A DNA stretch of 64,000 bases from Onchocerca volvulus. Taxonomy: Eukaryota; Nematoda; Chromadorea; Rhabditida; Onchocercidae. Shown piece by piece: positions 1-11,800 of this stretch. Position 1 is the first letter of the stretch; every line of letters starts with the position of its first letter. The notes beneath the pieces were generated by a model that did no database searches, was not told the origin of the DNA, and saw only the letters and a list, made by a program, of their open reading frames with translations. The stretch lies in the NCBI GenBank assembly GCA_000499405.2, contig HG738140.1, forward strand, positions 13,295,560-13,359,559, written 5' to 3'. Position numbers and translations under genes: made by a program.

Positions 1-24
1 ACACTTGTAATAACACTGGCTAAC

Positions 25-3000
25 CTCTGCCTTTCGATCTACCAAAGCAGCCACCAGAAGCACTGTTATCTCTAATTTCATTATCGCTCGAATTAAAAGA
101 TCCAGCAAAACTACCGTTATCAACGAATCTTTGGCTTCCACTTCCATTACCTCGTTTATTTCCATGAAAACTATTTCCACGATAAAATACTGTATGTCCA
201 CGTTCGTTGGAATTACGACAAGCTGCAAAGATCACGCTAAATTCCATGAAAACATAAAACTTACATAAAACGCAAAACCAAAGAATTAACAAACAATTTA
301 ACATGCCGATGATAAATTTACTTCTTCTGTCCCCTATTCTCGGAGCACTTTCATCGCTATAGTCGTTGAAATGATGATCGGTTTTACTGCGAAAATTGTT
401 CGAGAGACTTCCTTTGCCATCGCGATTTTGTTTTCTAAGGCCAGCTGTCTCATAATTACCTTTGCAAGTTCTCGTCCATTCATTCTCTTTAAATCTTCTG
501 TTATCACTACTTCAATTGTTAGATCTTTCGGAACTTTTCAATACTATTAAAACTATTCATAAAATTTCAAAAAAAAAAAAAACCACATAATCAATAAATT
601 TCTAATGAAAAAGTAAGAGGTAAAAAACCAACCGGAATGATTTCTGGAAGAGTCTCCAGAAAAGTTGCAACTTTCAAAATCTTTATTACCATTCGAACCA
701 CGACTACTACCTACAAATAAGCTAACATCTGCAGGATTCGGTACAGATTATATCACAGCATTTCTTACACTTGATCACTTTTGCATCTTAATTTCTTAAT
801 AAAACAAAAGAGACAATGTGGAACATCCCTTTAAAATTAAAATGTTAAAATCTTCACAAATCTTTATGAAGAATTTAATATTTTAATTTCAAATAGAAGT
901 GCTATTCGATGATAACATAGTATTCCAAAATACTCTTAAAATATTCACGAAATATATATGAACGTATTGTTAAATTTATATAAGTAGAAAGCAAAATCTA
1001 CATTTAAACAATACGAAAATTCAAATTCGCCAAAATTAAACACGGAGGACTTACTTTTATCCGTATAATCCATTAATTTGTCTTCCATATCCAAAAAACT
1101 GTCAATCGTAACCGCTTAAATTTTTCGTCATTTCAATTACTTATTTGGAAATAAAAAAGTAGAAGACAAATATTCGAAATGAGCTAACAAAACAATAAAG
1201 AAAAATTCTTCAGACGGTGACAAAATAAAAGAGTTCTTATACTTGGAACAACGAATGTATTATTCAAGGCTTCTATGTTTAAAACAACATACGATACAAC
1301 CTGAGCAATAACAATTACGAAATGTAGGATTTGAAGGCAAGAATCCAAATGTATTACCAACTTGGAGTTTAATGAAGCACTTGCCATTTTCAGATTGAAC
1401 AGTGCAAAAATCTAACCGATAATAAAAAAAAAAAAATTCCAAGTGATAACAAAAACTAACGTTTTGGGAGAGGTAACGTTGGAGCTGGCCTTTCACCGAG
1501 TATTACTTCTGTGAGATTAATGTTTCTGTTTTTCTCATCTTTCACAAATAAATTAGCAATAAATGATTCTCCATTCCGACTTACATCATCTAAAATAATG
1601 AATATTAAAATGGATATCAGAACGAAGATAAATGAGAGAATATTTACTATTCGAGCTACAAATAAACAATATGGATATTAAACTCTAATAAAATGCAAAA
1701 CTAAGTTCTAAAATCTTCTTTCATTTTGTTTAATCAAATGTACAGAGAAAATGAAATCAGTTAATAATTCAATTCGTAGATATTCTAACACTAGCTCGGC
1801 ATATCAATAATTTTTACACCGATTCATAATCCTATTGGCTATAAAGACTATAATGTTGAAAATTGTTCGCAAATGTGATCTTAATATTTGTTAAATGATC
1901 AGCACTTTTTATCGTATAATTATGTTTAAGATTTCCGTGAAAGTCTTGTGACCCAAATCTTTGAACAAAAAAGGACATACTTATCTGTGCACCGACAGTT
2001 TGATCAGTAAGTAAACTTTTGATCTGTTCTGAAGTTAATCGAGGTTTCTTTCCATTTCCGATGATTAGTTGTATAGCTTGCGGGGGTATAGATAACAAAT
2101 AAGCATCTTTCAACAAAAAAGCGTCGTTAATATTAACAGATGCCATATTTCCGTAATCAATATAAATGACCTTAATAACAATGGAAATGATGAGATCATG
2201 GAATCGCTTTGAAGATGGTAATCCAAATAATGCCATCATTATTATTTGGAAAAAATGCACGCAAAAAAAAAAAAAAAAAAAAAAATGTTTTTTCAATACT
2301 GTACTATGAAAATATAAATAGCTACAAAGAAAAACTTACAACCACAGCATCCATACTAGTTTTAGAGAATACAGCGGCTCGATAATAGCAACGATCAAGT
2401 GGATATCTAGAAATACTCCTTCTGATTCTTAGTACCATTAAGAGAAAAAATGCATGTAGAATATACATTAGACGATATGACTCATTGATCAAGTATTTGA
2501 AAAACTCATTTCTTGAACAAAAACAAAAAAATTTACAATGCTGCAACAATGGTACCACATTCTGGGTTGCACAGCGGTTCATGTCTTTGTTTCGCAAGAT
2601 TTCTAAGTCTTTCACCAATTTTTAATATTATCCATGCATTATTTTCCAACTGCACAAATAATCTTTCGGGATCTGAAACAAAAAATCAAAATTTATGCGA
2701 TCTAGTAACTCAAATGGACTAAAAACAATGTCGCTAATTACATATACAACTAACAAAATCAACTCGGATAACTATAATTACCAGCAACATAGGAGATACG
2801 AGCTCGAATGTACTCTCCAGCAATTGCTGGTACAAGCAAAGGCGGTAAATTAGATATCTGTACTCGTGTAGCCAATGCCATTCGAACAGGTTGATGGAGA
2901 AGACCGAAGTTATCCAAATCATTCGATACATTCTCTTCAAAAAGAAAATATTTATGTTCATAAATTATGTTAATCTAGATGATTTATGGGTCGAAACTAG

Positions 3001-3503
3001 GAGACCGGAAAATGACTTATCATGTCGACATCTATAAAATACTAGACTGCATTCAAATTGTTTGCAGAAAGGTTGATATGGATGGCATACTGCTACCGAA
3101 ATATAAAAAGCTTACTTCGAAAGAAAGTAATTTAATAAGTACATTAAGGCAGCCAAAACTTATTTTCTGACAAAATTTCACTTAAATGCAAAATTATATG
3201 ATTCTCCCACTGAATTTGCGCAGTTTTAAATATGTTACACTTTATTTTACAGGAGATAAATATTGAAGCAGTCTCGAAAACCTATTACAAGCCATTATCG
3301 TGATTAAACTTTAAAACTTGGAACAGCTTTTTTTTTAAAGTACTTTTACCTTCAATGAATAATCTAATTAACAAAATGGTTAACGTACTGAGAAGACATT
3401 TATAGAAAAAGCCTGTCTGAATATATCCTTGCACCATTGAAACTGGCACGATGTCGTCACGATCGTTACGTATGGCCCACTTATCTCTGTCTATTTTATT
3501 CAT
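25..3503 (-). CDS. Tudor-domain protein with low-complexity Gly/Asn/Ser/Arg-rich C-terminal part (3' end outside window)
   Basis: Likely a methyl-arginine reader of germ-granule or small-RNA machinery; the role is inferred from the Tudor family. Reconstructed exons: 3503-3389, 2934-2782, 2672-2537, 2406-2340, 2170-1981, 1589-1461, 1411-1301, 1114-1055, 710-633, about 513-322 and 222-25. Phases agree through the ninth exon (710-633); the tenth fits only with an alternative donor. The ATG at 3503-3501 lies one base after a TTTCTTTTAG acceptor, which suggests trans-splicing. The best landmark is IDYGN at about residues 161-165, preceded by YYRAAVFS, the usual Tudor pattern of a processing strand followed by an aromatic, acidic and Gly-Asn cage. 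A second, weaker SN-like segment follows (SFIANLFVKDEKN). From about residue 320 the protein becomes disordered and rich in G, N, S and R (GNKRGNGSGS, GRSKGRG). The last visible donor at 25 (AGAG|gttagc) shows that the gene continues past base 1. No orthologue name is assigned. Confidence is high for Tudor and moderate for the last three exons. Confidence 0.75.
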
Positions 3504-6500
3504 TCTAAAAGAAAAACAGAACCCCCTCAGAAAAAAACTACAATAGATTTATTATTACAAAAAAAAAAAGAAAAAAAACGCTAAATGAGAGCACATGAAT
3601 TAAATTCACCAAAATTCATGCAAAAATTTGCAAACATATTTCTGCTTTCAATAAGCAATCTAATTGAGCAAAAGCGCATGAACAGTGTAATAAAGGAATG
3701 GATGTTTTTAAAGGGAAGATGAAAAGATAATCAAACAATTGAATCAATCAGCAAAGAAGGTATTTCTCCCTTTCATTAAACAAATAAATTTTTGCAAATC
3801 GACGAATAACAAAATGTACCTTCCCTTAACATTAAACAAGAAAACTGTACACAAACACATGGAATAAATAAAACACGGCCCCTGTTTGAATATGAGTAAG
3901 GTCCATCGTTTCATTTCATTTACTTTTGTCGTTTTAGGAGCTACTTCTCAACGGATATTTATTTTCTCATCCAACGGTATTCGTCTCAACTATGTATGAC
4001 AGAAGAAATAATCCGTGAAATCAATTATATGGTTAGTAATTGGAACTATCTATATAGACGAATTTTGAATGATTTCTCCTTTTGTTATATCACGAAATTG
4101 TAGAAAGATTAATGAATTAATTTTACGGAAAGTTTCCTAATGTACATATTAAGCAGAAGTATCTTTTTATCCTAAAAACGAATCTTCACTCATTGCCGTG
4201 CTAGAAAAAAATACTAGCCCATGATTGTTTCGGTATTATTGATCGAATTAGATGATCTACTCGAAGCCGAAATCCAAATATTTGATAATCTAAAATTTAA
4301 TTTCCATCGATTCCGATATTAATGCATTTGTTTGAAAATTTTTTAAAGGAATTATTTTTCATATGATATTAACAAATGGCAATAAATAGAAAAGTTTGAA
4401 AGGAAAATTTCAACGTGAAAAATAGAAAAATAATAGTTTGAAGTAGTGTAACTTTGGATGAAAGGAAATACAAATATAGGAAGGAACCATGAGAAACTAT
4501 GAGAAAACTATGAGAACTATGATATTATGAGAAACAAAATTCACAGCAAATAATCGCTGATCCATTCATATGATCCAAGTCATCGATTAGACAATTAAAT
4601 TAAGATAAAATGTGATGCCGATCCGCAGAACAAATTAATATCAAGCTTTCCATGTGTAAGCATATATAACTTACGCAAAAATGAAAACTTTTTGGCCTGA
4701 AAGCCAAAATTTCAAGAAAATATTTTAGGAAAATAATGCAACTTTGGCAAGTGAAATTATTTCAACTCCAAAATATCTTCACTTCCATACTATATTCACA
4801 TCTTTCCAATAATCTTGAAATATTTATCATACCTGATTTCATTAACATCCATCATACCTAACTTCCATAATATCTCACTTCAAAATTTCAGATCACTGAT
4901 ACTATTTTACATAAGATTACGTTCATTCTTAACACTGCCATTCTCACCGCGATTCATCGGGATTAGAATACTAACACATGAAGAGTACAGAAAAAACTTG
5001 TATAAATATTATGCTCTAAAAATAAACCCAAAGAAAGCTGCCAAGTAGCCAATTCAGTTGTCTCTCGCAATTCACAAAAATCTCTGTAATCTGTGACTTC
5101 CGGTTTTCGGAATTCCTTGAATGTAGTGACATCGGTATCTTCTTGCGACAAAAACTATGATGTTCACTTATTTTCTTAACCAGAACACATCATTCACCCA
5201 AGTTTTCCCGATGGTAACGCACTTTTCATACGTAAACCTATCTAACATATTGAATAGAAAAAGCGCTGATATTGAATAATGATCAATTATTCATTCAGAT
5301 TGTTGAAAGTATCATGCATTTAAAACTCTGCTCATCGTTGGTAATTTTTTGTATAATTGAGAATTAATTCGAATTGATACGATTTACTTTGATTCATTAG
5401 TTAACGAGTTTATGGATAAAAAATCATAAATCCAATCCTGCATGCAGCACACGGTCAACTCCGCAGTTGACAATCATCAGATCAACAAGATGAACTACTC
5501 AGTATTATTATTATTAAATTAACCGGACACTCTGCGTGGCCGATCCAGCTAATCTACAGGGGGCGGCCATGCTTCGCATGCCGGTCAGCTAATCTATATA
5601 AATAAAAACATCAATGTTCGTTTGTTCGAAATCTTAAACCTCCAAAAGTTCTTAAACACGATATCGAAAAGTCCTTACCTACTGCTTTGAAATTTTGACA
5701 CAACTTTGCATTCGAATACGCGCATGTTATTGTACACATGTTGCCGTGCTCAGTCTAGTTAAGTGGAAAAAAAAAGAAAAAAAAAGCATGTTTCTAGTGT
5801 TGGAAAAAAAATTGATACTTTGTAATTTGATTTGTGTACTGCATACAGTATGTATGCCCTTGCGTGCATATATCGGTGTAAACATTACATTTTGCGGCAT
5901 AAGCAGTAATGCTAGAAACTACAGTTGCAAATTTTTGAAGAAAGAACAAATTTAAGAATTTAAGAGTGAAATAGTCAAATTTTGCTGAAAATTTCAGGAT
6001 CGATTTGTCAAATTGAATTGGGAACAATTGAAATACTTAGAATAAGCGGAATTTCAAACAATACATGCAGCAAATAAGTATTCATAACAGTAATAAAGTC
6101 TGTTTCACAGTTATTCTTTCTTCGAGATGGAGTTATCTGAAGTTTGAGGTAGAAGCATTTCTTTGAATTGTCCATAATTCTTACAATTAATCTATGATCC
6201 TTCGGATTCTATTTTAAAAAATTGACGTTACGATTATTAGGTAATAAATAACTTCAGTGTCTAATTTCAGTTCAGATTCACTAGTTCATTAGTTATTTCG
6301 GACTAATAAATACCATTAGCGTACCTATACTTTTCGATTTAATTAAACATATGGTATTTATCAATGATCACTTTTTTCCTTGATAATATTTATCAATCTC
6401 ATACGTTTATGTAGAATCAGATTCAAAAGTTTTGATTCTAGAAAGTTCAGTGGTTTGAAAACTCTTATCATTGAAACCTAAAATAAATAAGCAGTTTCAG

Positions 6501-8896
6501 AATTACTTGTTTCAAGTGATTAGTGATAAACTGATTGACCTTTATCTTAATTTCGTTCCCTATGTCTACAACAATACTTGTATGCACTGATCTATGCAAT
6601 AAATATTCCGTACAGATTACCAAATTTTTGATTTTTATATAAATTAGCAACACATAAGAATGGAATTTGCGCACTTTTTTTTTTTTTTTCAAATTAAAAG
6701 GATTTTAATTCAGCAAAAACTATCATTTATTAATGCAGAATTGATAATAATCAATTTTAGACATACGAAATTTTGGAATTCACTCGTCATGTCATAAAAA
6801 AAGTGATTAAGTTGAATTTACCCTGAAACTCAATAAATATCTAAAAAATATCGCAAAGATTTACTGATGTTTTTAAAATTTTGCAGTTTTTAATTTTTAT
6901 CCGATTTTTGATTCCATCAATATTGAAAGTTTTCACCTCCTTATTACAATGTTGAGAAAAGCCATTACTGAGAAAATAGAATCTTGTAAAATTTCTGTTT
7001 TCGAGCGTAATATCTCTCTGCTATAATATTGAAATTCGCGAACTGAATAAATACTATTACATTTTCAAATTGGATTTTTTTCTTTATAGATTAAAATAAA
7101 TAATCCATTTCCATACCTTTCACATAGTATATCTATTTAACCTATCCTATATTTTTAATTTGAAAATCTCAAAAGATATCTGAAATCAAATTCTTACATA
7201 TAGGATATGTTGAAATCAGTGATTCATTAGAATTTGAATATTTGTGCAAGATGATATGTAGTAGTAGTGCTAATTTGCAGAATAACTTGTAGTTGTAAGC
7301 TTTGTAAGATTTGCGAGAAACCTGTCTTCTAGCATATATAAATCGGACATTAGTGTGTTTTTCGTGGGATAAATACCGGTACTATAAAAGATCCTTAAAA
7401 GATTTATTAAATGTATGAAATCGGTAGCAAAATTCTGTCTTTTGTAAGATGGAACTTTTTTTTTTTTTTTTTTCATGGTTCATATATTGTTTCTCGAAAT
7501 GAAACGTTGGAAAAATGTTAGGTTTTTATGATATCCTTAATCATTTTTAGTTTGCAGTGAAATTTACTGTTGCTAGCACTGAATGCAGTTGTTTATAATA
7601 TCATTAAAAAGAATATGACAAAATAGTAGAGTGTTATTACAATCATTTGTAATCATTTCCAATCAGTTCCAGATATGATTTTGCGACAGATCAGGGAAAT
7701 GTTTGGCGATTTTCGTAAATCGCTTTAGGGGACTCGTATTCACGTTATCTAGTTTGTAGTTATGCTACTGCAAGAAAGATCTAACACTGAATGATCAAAC
7801 AGATCAACGGAACAATATTCCAATCAATTGCATGTTGCTAACGAAATACGTCATTGTTTAGAACATTGTTTTAATTTTTCTTCTTTCTTTCACTTTATTG
7901 CTTGTCAAAACATTGATAATGTAAGCAGATAATGTGACTTTCAAAATCGCAGTTTTCTGATTCCATCGCTAAATTTTGTCGCTTAGTTGCTGGAATTTGT
8001 AAATTTGAGGAAAGCGAATATATTGATATGTTATCTTTTACTAACGGTATTTTTCAATTTTCAAACTGTTTTTTCAATACTTACATTTGCGAAATTCTGA
8101 TTATTATTAAACTTATCGTTTCATATTCATTAATTCATTTTCATTAATATTCATGGAAATTACTCATGCTTGAAATGACATCATAATTTTTTTTTTTTTC
8201 AGTTAGTAACACAATTCTTTTACACAAATTCGACGAATCGATGATTTAGATAAATTTATGATTAATTGAAGAATCTTTCATCCGTCCTATCGTGTATCAT
8301 TGAAAGATGGCGAACGTCACGTTATTTATCGATATGTCAGTTTAATTTACGAAGCTTGCGATGAACAAAAAAAGAATTGATAAAATTCCTTCCGAAGGTT
8401 GAAGTTATTAGATTTTTGATGTCTAAAAGACCTGATTTCACATATTTATTGTGTAAATGTTGTTGTCGATGAAATTTCCGACATTTCGTTTCTCATGTAT
8501 TCAAGCACTTTTGTTGTAAATTGGTATAGTTGTAGAGTAATTAGTTATTTAACATACATGTATTATAAAATGTATGATGCTTCAAGTTTATTGAATTTTG
8601 GTGGTGAATCGAGCATAGCTAAATTTTTCGGTCTTTATATTCGGGATGAATTGAATTACGTATGGGGATGAATCACTTAAAATACATCAGATTTGTTGAA
8701 TGGAGAAAGTTCTAATTAGTTCTTAATTTGAGTCGAAGAAATTGCACAAAAGTTGGTGTTGGTGTCATACTGATGTTGAACTTTGACATAAGGAAGGAAC
8801 CAACGCTTTGTCTAGATTGATTTCTTGTTGTCATTGCAAAAAAAGTAATATAAAGGATAACTGACAACTATTTCAAGGCTGAAAGTGCGAAAAGAG
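3504..8896. other. Intergenic region without a supported gene
   Basis: This 5.4-kb A+T-rich stretch lies between the divergent 5' ends of the Tudor gene and SPTLC1. Short open frames here lack a start, splice sites or recognisable motifs. It holds a small ATGAGAAACT-like tandem run (about 4489-4534), the GC-rich Helitron-like patch (about 5520-5760) and many homopolymer A/T runs. Two slightly richer coding-like pieces, about 3938-4018 on plus and 5030-5151 on minus, could be exon relics but match nothing I recognise. Confidence 0.6.
5520..5760 (+). mobile_element. Possible degenerate Helitron termini (3' end abutting a 5' end)
   Basis: In an otherwise A+T-rich region, 5521-5590 is GC-rich. 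It contains an imperfect hairpin (GGCCATGC, TTC, GCATGCC), then GGTCAGCTAA, then TCTATATAAATAAAAACATC. Helitrons end 3' with a hairpin followed about 10 nt later by CTRR and begin 5' with TC, inserting between A and T, so the arrangement reads as hairpin-CTAA joined to TC. The 11-mer CAGCTAATCTA occurs twice, about 40 bp apart (near 5549 and 5588), which could be two successive 3' ends. The segment after 5590 resembles the 5' part of many Helitrons in style (CGTTTGTTCGAAATC and similar). No Rep/helicase coding sequence is visible, so any element would be non-autonomous or truncated. This is pattern-based and unconfirmed. Confidence 0.35.
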
Positions 8897-11800
8897 ATGT
8901 CAGCATATCATGAAGAAGATTATCTCAGTAATCATCTCAATAGTGACATCTTCTCCTCTGTAAGTTTCTTTTTAGCTATAAGTTTCTCAGATTGTTTCTC
9001 AAATTTCCTGTTACGAAGGGAATTATTCGGCAAATAGTGAGAGAATTAATTGAAATAATTTCCAGCATAAAGTTGTGTTGCAATTTATTTTTATTCGTAA
9101 ATTCAGTACATTGTATGTAATTTGACATAGAAAAAAAATCTAATGTAATATCGTAATTTAATCAGCATGTTGTGGAGGTCGGTTGATTATAGATTAGTGT
9201 TTATTTAGGCATCTTATATTGTAGAATTTAGAATCACTGGAATCTGTTAGAATGAGCAATTGCTGCATCTATGGAAAAAAAAGTTGCCGAAGTAATGGTT
9301 TGATTTCATGTATTTTAAACTCGAAATTTATTAAAATGATGACTAAAATATTTTTCCTTTGTTACAGAGTTACAAACAGCTGATCACCGGAAGTATAATA
9401 CTATCTGCAATCATTTATGGTGTGATCAATTTAATGTTTTCCAAGAGAAAAAATACATGGCTAACTGAACAGGCAATTTTTTCTATGTTTAAAAAGTATG
9501 ACTATGGATGAGTACATCAGAATCATAACCTGATTTATAGGTATTTTCCCGCAGTTCTTCCTTATCAGCTGCTTAAAAATTTTTTTTTTGTGATTAAATA
9601 CTCATTGTACAATTTACCTCTCGTATAAATATGTGCAACCGATGCATGGATTCCTTTGCCAGCTAGAAGAATTCCTTCATGTAATTTGTGTGGCATGTTA
9701 AATGTTAATACGCTACGTTTTTTGATATTGTGCAGTAGTAATGGTTGAAATATTATAGCAGAAAGAACAAATAATCGCTGAATGGAAACCGGAGCCGTTG
9801 GTACCAGAAACTCCTGCAGAACATCCAGCTTTGCAAACACATTATTTTGATGGGTTGAGTATTTTTCGGATGAAGTATAAATTGTGAATGAAATATGCAT
9901 TTATAATTATAACAATATTTCAAGATGTTTTATTGTTCTATGTCAGTTATAGTTGGAATTATATTTATTATACATAATGTCATAAAATTTATTATGCAGA
10001 AAAGTGTGCAAATTTGTCACCTACGATGGCAAGAAATATTTGAATCTGGCGACAACGAATTTTTTGGGGTTAATCGGAGATAAAACGATTGAGGTAACTG
10101 ATATTTTCGACTTTGCAAGAAAATAAATAGCAGGACTGCTGTATTGTAAATCTTGGAATTGAAAATGGCTAGTAGTCTCGGAAGCTATCTGCTTAAAAAC
10201 TCGTTTTTTTGCAGAGCGAGGCAAAAAAAGCGATTTCGAAATATGGCGTTGGTTCATGCGGGCCACGTCATTTTTATGGTACTGTGGATGTACATATTGC
10301 ACTAGAGAAACAACTTGCTGATTTCTTGGGATGTGAAGAAGCAGTGCTCTATAGTTATGGTTTTGTAACTATTTCCAGTGTTATACCATCATATGCAAAA
10401 AAAAGAGACATCATTTTCGTAGACAAAGGTTATCTTTTCTAGTTTTAAACAGTAATATTCCCTTTACTATTCGTCACATTCTTAAAAATAGTAACACTTA
10501 TTTCTCAATAATAATTAAAGTTGGAATTAAATTCACATTTCTTTTACATATCTTTTCATTTATTCAACTTATATTAAAAAATAAGCTAAAAGTTATACAC
10601 CTAAAATAAAGCAAATTAGCAAATTACCAAATTTTAAACGGTTTTATTTTATGAAGTTTCTATGCTGGAGTGGCTAAAAATAATGTTGAAGCTCTTTGAA
10701 ATATACTAATACAAACTCCGGAAAAATTAGAAAAACATTAATGACTATTGGCCAAAGCAAAATGTTTCGAAACACAGTGGTTAAACGTGACGCTTTAACA
10801 ATTGCATTGGTAAACTTTTCAGAAGTAGAAGCATATTCTTAATATGTTAAAATCGCAGCATTTCGGAACATATATTACACTAATGACCACTTTTGATAAA
10901 CTGACAGTTATATCAAGTTCTCGTGTCGTTTGCATTGGAAGTAGGTTTTGAGCTATAATGAATGAATTAATTTTATTAATCATCTTGACATTTAGGAGTA
11001 AATTTTGCAATACAAGAAGGACTCAAAGCATCTAGAAGTCATATCAAATGGTTTAATCACAATGACATCAGCGATTTAAACAGGTTATTAATGGAGCAGG
11101 CTGAATATGATCGTAAAGTTCGTGATACATTTTGAAATATTTGAATTGATATACAGAACTTTACGCAACTTTTTTTTGCGGTGTTTTTTTAACATTGATT
11201 TTCAGTTTCACTGTTTGTTACATAGCTTCAGAAGATTTCCACTTTGTTTTTGCAGTTTCCCGAATTAACATCGAAAAAAAGACGATTTATAGTGGTTGAA
11301 GGACTTTACATGAATAGCGGTGATTTATGCCCGTTACCTGAAATCATGGTTCTTAAATGGAAATATAAAGTACGCATCTGCATCGACGAATCATTGTCGA
11401 TTGGTGTTATTGGTAAAACAGGCAGAGGTTAGTTTCTTTTTATTAAGTAGTAAATTCGTGAAATTTTTGACAAAAACGAGATTTTTCACTTTATTTTTCT
11501 TTGGCTAATTTGTATTCTAAATGAAGAAACAGTATAAGCACAAGAAAAAAGAATGTCACGAATAATGCGATTCGCAAAATATTTAAAGTAAATAGAATTT
11601 ATTTTTTTTTACTCAAGAAATTCCTTCATTTGTAACATGTCAATTATGTCGATTACCGATAATTGTGCAATTGATTAGTGATCAAAAAGTTAATCTTATA
11701 AGTTGGAATAGAATCTTATAAGTTGTAATCTTACGAGGAGCCAAAAAGTCGAATTATTTCTTAATAGTTTATGTCCTCAAATAAATTTTGATGAAGTGAT

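Noticed and set aside
1832..1980. Read-through of the Tudor exon (SMSFFVQRFGSQDFHG)
   Set aside because: A good GTATGT donor at 1980 joins in phase to 1589, giving a longer Tudor protein. The read-through soon reaches a stop.
3938..4018. Plus-strand possible exon after CGTTTTAG (HPTVFVSTMYDRRN)
   Set aside because: Only about 26 codons to a stop, with no partner exon found.
5030..5151. Minus-strand coding-like piece (KEFRKPEVTDYRDF)
   Set aside because: No ATG, no clear splice partner, no recognised family; it may be a relic but cannot be supported.
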